Shown here: positions 1 through 6,956 of the stretch, one piece after another
How the letters are laid out: each line of letters begins with the position of its first letter
Numbering within the stretch: the stretch's first letter is position 1
Assembly: GCA_002862325.1 (NCBI GenBank)
Contig: PKCT01000011.1
Coordinates: forward strand, 1 to 18,665
DNA from: Phycisphaerae bacterium
GTDB lineage: Bacteria; Planctomycetota; Phycisphaerae; Phycisphaerales; SM1A02
Direction of reading: 5' to 3'
DNA: 18,665 nt
Notes under the pieces: model-generated
Told to the model about the DNA's origin: nothing
What the model saw: only the letters and a program-made list of their open reading frames with translations
The model's database searches: none
Made by a program: the position numbers and the translations under genes

Positions 1-101
1 GTGACCGCGAGCTCGTGGAAGTTCACCGTGTAGGTCGTGTTGAACAGGATCAGCACGAGGACGATGAGCACGGCAATGATGGCGGTGACGGTGCGATTCA
101 T
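1..101 (-). CDS. hflC: HflC, SPFH/band-7 protease modulator (partial, N-terminus only)
   Basis: Only the first 33 codons lie inside the window; the gene continues beyond base 1. The visible peptide starts MNRTVTAIIAVLIVLVLILF, a short basic start followed by one strong membrane segment, and continues NTTYTVNFHELAV. This is the usual architecture of HflC: an N-terminal signal anchor with the band-7 domain on the outer side of the cytoplasmic membrane. The gene starts 58 bp after the stop of hflK on the same strand, and the hflK-hflC order is the classic arrangement in which both proteins form a complex that controls the FtsH protease. The identification rests mainly on the membrane segment plus the neighbour, because the diagnostic band-7 domain is outside the window. 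Another SPFH protein of the same family is the only serious alternative. Confidence 0.8.
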   Translation of the reverse strand, partial: MNRTVTAIIAVLIVLVLILFNTTYTVNFHELAV

Positions 102-159
102 GATGTGCGTCCCGAACGGGGGCCATGGAAACAGACGGGATGAGAAGAGGACGACGCGG

Positions 160-2304
160 TCATTCCGAGTCCTCCATGTATTCGCGAAGGTTGAGACCCT
201 CGCTCGGCTCCTGCATCTCGAAGTCGAGATCGGTGCGAGAAGGATCGACGCCGAGCACGTACTTCGCTCGGACACCCTGGAGGCTCTTGCGGAGCACCTC
301 CATGATTCGACGCTCGCGATACAGCTCCGGAGCGGCGTCGTAGGACCCCACCTCGCCGAGAACCTCGGCGGCGGTCTGGCGGGCATCCATGTGGATCTGC
401 CATCGCAGCGAACGCGCGGCCGCGATGAAGGAGGCGATCATGCCTTGGCTGTCGCGAAGCTGGTTCTGGATGTCGATCCGCTTGCCGACGACTTCCGGAT
501 CGTCGCGCCCCTTCTCCTGCTCGAGGTCGAGATACTCGCGGATCTCCACGACCACCTCTCGCGCGAGTTCGGCGTCGCCGACCAACGCGGCCAGGCTGCT
601 GTCCGCTCGACGACGGGCCTCCTCGAGGGTCTTCTGGGTGTTCTGCATGTCGATCGAGAGCTCCTCGAACATCGCGACCGCCTGGTGCGGCGGTCGAAGC
701 GCGGGGATCCCCACCGACACCACCTCCACGCCGGTCGAGGCCTGATCGAACGCCTCCTGGATCCGGGTTCGCAGCGTCGATGGGAGGGCCGGGCCTCGAG
801 GCGAGAGGACCTCCTCGAGCGTGAGGGTCGAGAGCGTCTGGGTGACGACGCGGAGTGCGATCTCCTTCAACGCGAGCTCGCGAGTGTTGAAGGTCGATCG
901 ACGAGGACGACTGTCGCTGCAGAAGGTTATGTAGTCGACGAGCCCTCCGTCCCGGACGCGATATCGCAGGATGAGATCGGCGTCGATCAGGGCGAACTGG
1001 TTGCTCACCTGACGGTCGGGATTCTCGTCCGCCTCGTCCGGCAGCAGCGGATCCTGGATCGCCTCCTCGGGCTGGGTCACCAGTCGGTCCACCGTTCGCG
1101 TGATCGTCTCGGGGAGCGGATCGGCCGCGACGAGGAAGGGATCGTTCGGCGATTCGTCGTTCGGGTCCCAGAGGAACACCTCGCCGATGTCGCGAGGCGT
1201 GCCGTTGAGACTGATCTCACGGATCCTCGCGGTGTCGACCGACGTCGCGGTCTCGAACGGCCAGGGGAGCTTCAGGAAGACCGAGCCCGAGTGGACGTCG
1301 CCAACGATCCGGCCACCGCGCAGACGGACGGCCTGGCTCCCGGGCTCCACGACGACGATTGAACTGAGGGCGACGAGCACGACCAGACCGAAGACGATCA
1401 GCCAGGTGAAGCTTCGGAGAAGCAGCTGGTAGCCCCAGGAGCTCGTGATGTCGAAGCCGAATTGGTAGTTCACAGCCTCGTTGATCGAACGGACGATCGA
1501 ATCCGGCGCGGCGAAGAGGCTGAGGATCCGCGAATCGAAGGGCGGACGAGGCACTTCGCCCGGTCGTCGGGGGCGATAGAGGTTCAGAATGAAATTGAGG
1601 ACGATCTCGGCCGCGACCAGCAGCATGTAGACGGCCAGGCCGATGGCGATGCCGCGGATCACCCCAGGGTTCTCGAAGAACTGGAAGGCGATTCCGACCG
1701 CGACCGCGAGCAGGACCAGGGCGTTCCCCACCATGTGGCCCGCACCACCGCGAAGATTGGCCCAGACGGGGTTGGCCGCCATGCCCGCGACGAATCGCGA
1801 GAAGATGAACGCCACCAGAGCGAGCCCCAGCGTGATCGCGAGCTGCCAACCAGCATGGGCGCCGACCGTGAACGGTGTGACCTGGAGTTCGGGGTTCTCG
1901 AGATTCCGGAACCACAGCAGCGTTCTCCAGCCGAACAGGATCAGAAGTCCCGCCACGAGGAGACTCGCGGTCGGCATCAGCCAGGTGTGCATGAGACGAA
2001 GTCGCCGAGCGGCGACGTCGGTCTCCCCCTCTTCGAAGATGCCGGCCGCCTCCACCCCGCGTTCAGACGCGAGATCGTCGCGTTCGAGCGCCTCGAGCCG
2101 TTCGAGGCGATGCTGATGGAAGATGACCATCAGCGAGACCCAGACGAGCACGCCGGCGAGCACCGGCTCGCTCGCGATCACGAACGTCGAATCCTGGAAC
2201 ACGAACCCGTAGATCAGGAGGACGAGACCGATCGCCAGCTGAAGGAGGAACCCCATTCCTGCAACCCGTGTGGCCTGCTGGTAGGCGAGATGGTCGGTTC
2301 TCAT
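160..2304 (-). CDS. hflK: HflK-like SPFH/band-7 protein with an extra multi-spanning N-terminal membrane domain
   Basis: This 714-residue protein has its SPFH/band-7 part from about residue 297. A membrane helix (about 298-318) is followed by VVVEPGSQAVRLRGGRI and G-x-VFLKLPWPFE, then a band-7 body and a coiled-coil stretch (about 545-600). The family works with HflC as a cage around FtsH and modulates membrane-protein degradation. Typical HflK has about 400 residues and one membrane segment. Here about 295 additional N-terminal residues carry six more hydrophobic segments (near 18-36, 42-62, 112-132, 152-174, 190-209 and 215-241). The start at MRTDHLAYQQ was preferred to an ATG 51 codons upstream, because the upstream extension is Arg/Pro-rich, lies in the divergent promoter region and looks non-coding. 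No good ribosome-binding site is visible before either start. hflC follows after 58 bp. The HflK call is good; the role of the extra domain is unknown. Confidence 0.88.
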   Translation of the reverse strand: MRTDHLAYQQATRVAGMGFLLQLAIGLVLLIYGFVFQDSTFVIASEPVLAGVLVWVSLMVIFHQHRLERLEALERDDLASERGVEAAGIFEEGETDVAARRLRLMHTWLMPTASLLVAGLLILFGWRTLLWFRNLENPELQVTPFTVGAHAGWQLAITLGLALVAFIFSRFVAGMAANPVWANLRGGAGHMVGNALVLLAVAVGIAFQFFENPGVIRGIAIGLAVYMLLVAAEIVLNFILNLYRPRRPGEVPRPPFDSRILSLFAAPDSIVRSINEAVNYQFGFDITSSWGYQLLLRSFTWLIVFGLVVLVALSSIVVVEPGSQAVRLRGGRIVGDVHSGSVFLKLPWPFETATSVDTARIREISLNGTPRDIGEVFLWDPNDESPNDPFLVAADPLPETITRTVDRLVTQPEEAIQDPLLPDEADENPDRQVSNQFALIDADLILRYRVRDGGLVDYITFCSDSRPRRSTFNTRELALKEIALRVVTQTLSTLTLEEVLSPRGPALPSTLRTRIQEAFDQASTGVEVVSVGIPALRPPHQAVAMFEELSIDMQNTQKTLEEARRRADSSLAALVGDAELAREVVVEIREYLDLEQEKGRDDPEVVGKRIDIQNQLRDSQGMIASFIAAARSLRWQIHMDARQTAAEVLGEVGSYDAAPELYRERRIMEVLRKSLQGVRAKYVLGVDPSRTDLDFEMQEPSEGLNLREYMEDSE

Positions 2305-2393
2305 GCGGTGGTCATCCGAAGAGGCGCGTGAACTGGGGAGATGGGACCGTGGATCCCGGAAAATCGATCGTGGCGGACGCTTGAGACGTGGGG

Positions 2394-2514
2394 GTTCACC
2401 CAAACGGACACGTCGGTGAACTCCGAAGCGACCCGGATCGAACTTCGGCCAAGCCAACGCATCTCGGGGTACGATGACAATGCGTCATGGTTCGATCCTC
2501 TGCACTTCGAGGAT
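2394..2514. repeat. Run of four short inverted repeats in the divergent hflK / ABC-2 permease promoter region
   Basis: The 269-bp divergent gap contains four perfect short inverted repeats in a row: GTTCACC/GGTGAAC at 2394-2400 and 2415-2421; CCGAAG/CTTCGG at 2423-2428 and 2443-2448; ATGAC/GTCAT at 2474-2478 and 2484-2488; ATCCTC/GAGGAT at 2495-2500 and 2509-2514. The first two have 14-base spacers. Single repeats of this size are expected by chance in GC-rich DNA. Only their clustering between two divergent genes suggests operators or a structured leader. No clear -35/-10 pair was recognised in the gap. Confidence 0.3.
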
Positions 2515-2573
2515 GATACCCCGACGAGGACTTCGGCGACCGCCGCATCGCCCTCCCCTGGATCCAGCCCCTC

Positions 2574-3611
2574 ATGGCCACGCTCGAACAGCTCCTTGCG
2601 ATCGCGAGAAACACGCTCTTCGAGAGCATCCGCCAACCCATCCTGCTGGTGGTCCTGGTGGTCGCGACCCTCTTCGTGATCCTCAGCAACCCGTTCAGCG
2701 CCTACACCCTGCAGGACGACCAGAGGATGTTCGTCGACATCGGCCTCTCGACGATCTTCATCGGCGGTGCGATCCTGGCCGCCTTCATCGCTTCGAACGT
2801 CCTGACGCGGGAGATCGACAACCGAACCGTACTCACGGTCGTTTCCAAGCCCGTATCGAGGCCGGTCTTCGTGATCGGAAAGTACCTGGGGGTGGTGACG
2901 GCCCAGATCCTGGTGATGGTCTTCCTCGCCCTCGTGTTCATGATCGTCGAGGTGCACGGGGTGCGACAGAACGCGTCCGATCCATGGCACGTCCCCGCCC
3001 TCCTGCTCGGTTTCGGCGCGATCGTCCTGGGCGTGGGTGCCGGGGTCTGGTGCAACTACCTCTACGGCTTCGTGTTCTCCAGCACCTTCATCGTGCTGAC
3101 GACCCCGCTGTTGCTGATCGCCTACGGGCTCTGCCTCGTCTTCGGCCCGGACTTCACGCCCCAACCCCTCGCGGTGTCGTTCCAGGGACAGCTCTGGGTG
3201 GCCATCTTCGTACTGTTCATCGGCGAATTCGTGCTGACCGCGATCGCGCTCGCCGCCAGCACCCGGCTCGGCCAGGTCCTGACCCTGGTCACGACGATCG
3301 GCTTCTTCGTGCTCGGACTCCTCTCGGACTGGCTCCTGGGCCGCCGACTCGTCCGCATCGACGAGATCGTCGCCAGCCTCGAGAACGCTGGAGCGTCGCC
3401 CAGCACGCCGTTGGTGCTCGAGCAGTGGGCCCTGTCGATCGCCTACGCCATGGTTCCCAACTTCCAGGTGTTCTGGCTCGCCGACGCCATCACCCAGAAG
3501 TCCACGATTCCCGCTGACTACGTGTTGGCGACCGTGCCCTACGGGTTTGCGCTCGTCATCGTCGCTCTTGGATTGGCGATCGTACTCTTCCAGCGACGGG
3601 AAGTCGGCTGA
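2574..3611 (+). CDS. ABC-2 type transporter permease subunit
   Basis: This 345-residue integral membrane protein has about eight hydrophobic segments (near 21-39, 57-75, 103-127, 140-158, 166-190, 207-228, 234-255 and 320-340). The segment EIDNRTVLTVVSKPVSRPVF followed by VIGKYLG is the cytoplasmic loop typical of ABC-2 permeases, which export drugs, polysaccharides or proteins with a separate ATPase. No ATPase gene is adjacent: hflK is divergent on one side and a convergent gene ends 14 bp after this stop, so the ATP-binding partner must be encoded elsewhere. The ATG at 2574 is used because the reading frame has no better start; no convincing ribosome-binding site precedes it. The family is clear; the substrate cannot be inferred. 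Confidence 0.8.
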   Translation: MATLEQLLAIARNTLFESIRQPILLVVLVVATLFVILSNPFSAYTLQDDQRMFVDIGLSTIFIGGAILAAFIASNVLTREIDNRTVLTVVSKPVSRPVFVIGKYLGVVTAQILVMVFLALVFMIVEVHGVRQNASDPWHVPALLLGFGAIVLGVGAGVWCNYLYGFVFSSTFIVLTTPLLLIAYGLCLVFGPDFTPQPLAVSFQGQLWVAIFVLFIGEFVLTAIALAASTRLGQVLTLVTTIGFFVLGLLSDWLLGRRLVRIDEIVASLENAGASPSTPLVLEQWALSIAYAMVPNFQVFWLADAITQKSTIPADYVLATVPYGFALVIVALGLAIVLFQRREVG

Positions 3612-3625
3612 GCCGAACTCCCCGT

Positions 3626-4216
3626 TCAGCGGCCGGTGCGACGAAAGATCAGAAGCGACAGCCCCGGCACGATCATGGGCAGGAACCCGACGGTTGCCAG
3701 ACGTCGTGCGCCGCCGTCTCGGATCTCGTCTGGGGTGCGGTCGAGGAATCCCGGCGGAATCTCCTCGCCGGCGGCGACCAACGCCTCGCGTTGAAGCTCC
3801 TGCACCTGATACTGGAACTCCGCCGCGCCATCGATCGACACGTATGCGGCGAAGAGAAGTATCAGAGTCTGGAGCAGCGCGAGCACCGCCCACCACCTGA
3901 TCACCGTTCGAGCCCAACCGGCGGATGCGAAGAGGCCGAACGCCCCCACTGCTAGCATGATCGCGAGCGCCGTGCCGGAGATCGCCGACCAGGTGGCCTG
4001 CTCCATGATGCTCGGGGGCACGACGATCGCGGCGGGATCCACGCCGAGCTCGACGAGCTTCACGCGAATCGCTCGTGGACCGATCGCGTGCGCTAGTCCG
4101 GCCGCGAGCGAGATCGCCGCGTAGATCACCATGAGAAACCCGAGGACCGTGTCGCGCGACGCTTCGCGTCGGCGATCATCGGCACCCTCGGGTTGGTCGG
4201 CCGGTTCGTCGGTCAC
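3626..4216 (-). CDS. Hypothetical four-helix membrane protein
   Basis: I do not recognise this 196-residue protein. It has a charged, Asp/Arg-rich cytoplasmic start of about 22 residues and four hydrophobic segments (near 24-46, 76-98, 103-128 and 172-190). Between segments three and four is a soluble loop rich in Gln and Glu that contains a Pro-Gly-Phe-Leu-Asp stretch. The start is a GTG only 10 bp after the stop of the upstream protease gene, which makes translational coupling likely. The next Met is at residue 29, inside the first membrane segment. Its place as third gene behind two ClpP/SppA-fold proteins suggests a membrane partner or substrate of that protease, by analogy with NfeD and SppA systems; this is inference from position only. 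The gene ends 14 bp from the convergent ABC-2 permease gene. Confidence 0.72.
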   Translation of the reverse strand: MTDEPADQPEGADDRRREASRDTVLGFLMVIYAAISLAAGLAHAIGPRAIRVKLVELGVDPAAIVVPPSIMEQATWSAISGTALAIMLAVGAFGLFASAGWARTVIRWWAVLALLQTLILLFAAYVSIDGAAEFQYQVQELQREALVAAGEEIPPGFLDRTPDEIRDGGARRLATVGFLPMIVPGLSLLIFRRTGR

Positions 4217-4226
4217 GAGAAAGGCG

Positions 4227-5564
4227 CTAGCGGCGGGAGGCGATCTGCTTGCGAAGGGCTTCCATCTGCCTGATGAGCTCTTCCTTCGGTCCGAAGGGAG
4301 AACGGCACTCGACGATCATGATGATGTCGCCGCACGCCTCGTAGTGGGACAGAAGTCGCTTCATGTGTCGAAGCCGCTCCTGGTCCGTTGAACTCAAGTT
4401 GTAGTCCTGCATGATCCTCGGCGTCTGCTCCTTCGCACGATCGATCGCGCGGGTGTGCCGATCGTAGATCTTCTGCCCCGCATCGGTGACTTCGTTCCAC
4501 TCGGAGAGTCCGAGATGTTTCGCGAGCTCGTCCTTGGTGTTCGCGACTCCCATGCAGTAGCCCACGTCGATCGCCTGAAGCTTGTTGAGGGTGAGGACGT
4601 TGGTCGCATCGCAGAGATCGACCTCGCCGCTCAGATCGTCGTAGATCGTGACCTTGCCGGTCTCCGGATCCTTGGTGTAGCTGCAGACCTCGCCCCGGGT
4701 GATCATCGCTTCCGCGATCGACCGATTGAGATTGCTCTCCTCGGCCGCATCGCCGCACCGCTTGACCCAGGCGTCGAGCCGTCGACCGCTGATCGACACA
4801 CCGGTTCCACTGTTGAACATCACGATGGCGCCCATGGTGCCCTCGTCGTGCCAGTAGATCTCGTTCGCGTGCATGGCGGTGTAGGCCGCCGCGGAGATCG
4901 CCTTCTCGACCCAGGCCACGACACGGTGCCGCTTCTTGAGTTCGGTGAGCGTCTCATGGATCTTGTCGCCCTCGGTGACCATGCCACCGCCCGACTCGAT
5001 GTGGATGACGATGATCTGATTGTCGCCGTACTTGTCGGCCTCGGCCGCGATCTTCTCCATCTCGTCGTGCCGGGCGTAGGTCCCGACCATGCCGGTCCAT
5101 CGGAGGTAGAACACACCCGGCTTCTCGGCCGAGAGGACTTCGGCGTCGGTCGAACCGACCGTGCGTCCGCTCGGCGAGGAACCGCCGGAGGCTGCGTCCG
5201 CCGTGGATGTCGGAGCCGTCACCTCGGCCTGGCCGACCGTGGTCATGGAGAGGATGTCACCTTCGAGGATGATCTCGCGAGCGTCCCGGCCGGCCGCGGT
5301 CGTCTGCAGCGTGATCGCTCGACGACCGGGCTTGCCCTTGGTGATCTCGACGATCGTGCCCTCGAGCGACTGCGTCTTCCCGGTCCGGAAGTGCTTGAAC
5401 TCGACCTGGACGATCGCACCGTTGTCTCCCCGCCAGCTCTTGCCGTTCTTGAAACGAAGCGTCGTCTCGGCGAGCGCGTCGGTCGGCATCGCGAGCATCA
5501 CCGCGACGATGGCGATGAGACCGAACGTGGTCAGAAGACTCTTGATCCTCGAGTGAATCCTCAT
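4227..5564 (-). CDS. Exported ClpP/SppA/NfeD-type serine protease (crotonase-like fold)
   Basis: This 445-residue protein has an N-terminal signal sequence or anchor (basic residues 1-9, hydrophobic 10-30, Ala-Leu-Ala-Glu cleavage-like site near 32) and a small beta-rich domain (33-115). After a Ser/Thr linker comes a ClpP-like protease domain from about 150. Visible family marks are VIHIESGGGMVTEG (187-199, the oxyanion glycines), AISAAAYTAMHANEI (222-236, with Ser224 where SppA and NfeD proteases have their nucleophile) and GTMGAI (242-247). Lys268 is a plausible dyad lysine 44 residues later. LTLNKLQAIDVGYCMGVA (325-342) matches the Lt...A...G...gia segment of NfeD-type proteases. Six cysteines lie after residue 270. 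The start is fixed by a strong TAGGAG site. It sits 66 bp behind a paralogous gene and 10 bp before a membrane-protein gene, so the three probably form one operon. The substrate is unknown. Confidence 0.8.
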   Translation of the reverse strand: MRIHSRIKSLLTTFGLIAIVAVMLAMPTDALAETTLRFKNGKSWRGDNGAIVQVEFKHFRTGKTQSLEGTIVEITKGKPGRRAITLQTTAAGRDAREIILEGDILSMTTVGQAEVTAPTSTADAASGGSSPSGRTVGSTDAEVLSAEKPGVFYLRWTGMVGTYARHDEMEKIAAEADKYGDNQIIVIHIESGGGMVTEGDKIHETLTELKKRHRVVAWVEKAISAAAYTAMHANEIYWHDEGTMGAIVMFNSGTGVSISGRRLDAWVKRCGDAAEESNLNRSIAEAMITRGEVCSYTKDPETGKVTIYDDLSGEVDLCDATNVLTLNKLQAIDVGYCMGVANTKDELAKHLGLSEWNEVTDAGQKIYDRHTRAIDRAKEQTPRIMQDYNLSSTDQERLRHMKRLLSHYEACGDIIMIVECRSPFGPKEELIRQMEALRKQIASRR

Positions 5565-5569
5565 ATCGA

Positions 5570-5575
5570 CTCCTA
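5570..5575 (-). promoter_or_regulatory. Ribosome-binding site of the ClpP/SppA-type protease gene
   Basis: The minus strand reads TAGGAG five bases before the ATG at 5564. It decides the start: the reading frame is open for 22 more codons upstream, but that extension would precede the signal sequence and has no such site. Confidence 0.7.
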
Positions 5576-5630
5576 TCAACGAACCAAACTGAGGCCCCGT
5601 CCTGGTGGCGGGACATGTGGAGAGACCCAA

Positions 5631-6779
5631 TCAGCCGCCGAGGCCGCCGCCGCGTCCACTCTTCCCGCTCCTACCACGCGAGGATCCGCCCCGCCCGTTT
5701 CGCTTCGATTCGGCGATCGCCTTCTGGATGCTCTTGATCTTGCCTTCGAGCTGAAGGACCGAGACCCCGAAGTCCCTGGAGAGACGAGTCTCGACCGCGG
5801 GATACTGCCGAGCGAGACCGAGGACCTTCTTGTAGGTGTTCATGGCTCGCCCCATGCCCTTGATGCCGCCTTCGCGTTCCTGCTCCGCGGCATCGCGAAG
5901 AAGCCCCTGGCACTGCTCGAACGCACGTCGCCATCGCTCCTTGTAGGTCTCGAACATCTCCTGCCCCCGCTCGTTCATCTCGTAGTCCTGATGACCAAGC
6001 AGGAAGACCAGGTCCTCGAGATTCTCGACCGATCCTTCGGAGAGCATGACCCGCTCCGCCCGATCGCTGTCGAAGTTGAGCACCCGCTCTGTGCTGCTGT
6101 CGAGCGTCCAGACCGCGCCGTTGGGGTCTTCGGAGAAGACCACATCGCGGCCGTCGAACTTCGCGTAAAGCTTCTTCTCCGGCATCACCATCGCGTGGAG
6201 GACCGGGATGAGGTCCTCGCGGCCACCATGCATCAGGAACTTCTCCGCCGTGCCCATCCAGGCGCCTTCCATCTTCGCCTGGACGTCCGCGTCGTTCTGG
6301 GCGAAGAACGCCTGGATGACTCGAAGACCACCGAACCGGCTGTCGGGGCTGTCGGTCATGAACATCTTGGGGAATCCGAAACCGAGGATCGCACCGATTC
6401 CGTATCCATCGTCCAGCCAGACGACCATGTCCTCGCGATCGACCCCGGCCTTTCGCAGCCCCGTGTGGATGTCCTTGAGCATGCCCTCGTACTCCTGGAA
6501 CATACCGAGCATGCCGGCTTCCCGACGGTCGTCATTCTGGATGTGCTCGATCGTGTCCACGTCCGCCGAATTCAGCTTGAAGACGACGACGTCTGGCTTT
6601 ACCTCCTGGACATCCTCGATGATCGTCTCGTAGATGGAGGGATGGATGTCGGTTCCCATCTGACCGTCCATCGGGATGACGTAGACGACTGGCTTCGCGG
6701 TTTCGCTCGCGACATCGCCCGTCGGGGCGGACGTCGGGGCCATGACCAGAGAGGCGGCGAGGAGGGACGTGAAGGGCAT
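5631..6779 (-). CDS. Degenerate ClpP/SppA-fold protein, probable catalytically inactive paralogue with Arg/Gly-rich tail
   Basis: This 382-residue protein starts with a signal-like segment (2-20). It can be aligned by eye along most of its length with the downstream protease: VVWLDDGYGIGA against VAWVEKAISAAA, LHAMVMPEKKLYAKFDGR against AEAMITRGEVCSYTKDPE, and VLNFDSDRAERVMLSEG against VLTLNKLQAIDVGYCMG. Gly127 stands where the protease has its candidate nucleophile Ser224, and LNSADV (69-74) replaces the Gly-Gly of the oxyanion segment. Lys180 may still match Lys268. A helical charged region (about 275-355) is followed by an Arg/Gly/Ser-rich tail (359-382) of RGG character. The start at MPFTSLLAAS is supported by a ribosome-binding site and the signal sequence, against an ATG 27 codons upstream. 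It is the first gene of the likely three-gene operon. A pseudoprotease acting as regulator or partner subunit is my inference; no enzymatic role is claimed. Confidence 0.7.
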   Translation of the reverse strand: MPFTSLLAASLVMAPTSAPTGDVASETAKPVVYVIPMDGQMGTDIHPSIYETIIEDVQEVKPDVVVFKLNSADVDTIEHIQNDDRREAGMLGMFQEYEGMLKDIHTGLRKAGVDREDMVVWLDDGYGIGAILGFGFPKMFMTDSPDSRFGGLRVIQAFFAQNDADVQAKMEGAWMGTAEKFLMHGGREDLIPVLHAMVMPEKKLYAKFDGRDVVFSEDPNGAVWTLDSSTERVLNFDSDRAERVMLSEGSVENLEDLVFLLGHQDYEMNERGQEMFETYKERWRRAFEQCQGLLRDAAEQEREGGIKGMGRAMNTYKKVLGLARQYPAVETRLSRDFGVSVLQLEGKIKSIQKAIAESKRNGRGGSSRGRSGKSGRGGGLGG

Positions 6780-6786
6780 GATGGAA

Positions 6787-6792
6787 CTCCAG
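6787..6792 (-). promoter_or_regulatory. Ribosome-binding site of the degenerate ClpP/SppA-fold gene
   Basis: The minus strand reads CTGGAG seven bases before the ATG at 6779. Together with the signal-like segment that follows, it selects this ATG over the one 81 bp upstream in the same frame. Confidence 0.6.
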
Positions 6793-6872
6793 ACGGGTGA
6801 CTGCGCTCTGCCGTCCGGATATGGACGGGATGCTCCGCCGATGGGCGGCCAAGAGGACATGCGAAAACGGAC

Positions 6873-6907
6873 TCTGTCATCAAAGACAGATCCGCTTAAG
6901 ATATCAA
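6873..6907 (-). promoter_or_regulatory. Candidate promoter with a palindromic operator over the -10 box of the protease/pseudoprotease operon
   Basis: On the minus strand, TTGATA (plus 6902-6907) and TTTGAT (plus 6879-6884) are separated by exactly 17 bases, matching the sigma-70 consensus at 5 of 6 and 4 of 6 positions. The -10 hexamer is flanked by a perfect 6-bp inverted repeat, TCTGTC-ATCAAA-GACAGA on the plus strand (6873-6890). Its core has the spacing CTGT-N8-ACAG, the same as the gamma-proteobacterial LexA box. A repressor binding here would block the promoter. LexA is only one candidate, because planctomycete LexA sites need not follow this consensus. The start codon lies about 94 bp downstream. 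Confidence 0.42.
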
Positions 6908-6956
6908 GTTTCCACCCTCAATCCGCCTCATCGATCCCCGAAACCATGCCTCGGGA

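Noticed and set aside
2301..3917. 538-codon minus-strand open frame opposite the ABC-2 permease
   Set aside because: The product is Asp/Glu/His/Gln-rich and crosses the convergent gene junction; the permease on the plus strand has coherent membrane segments.
4455..6800. 781-codon plus-strand open frame
   Set aside because: It runs antisense across both ClpP/SppA-fold genes and the gap between them. It is Arg/Asp/His-rich without hydrophobic core or motifs, so it is an antisense shadow.
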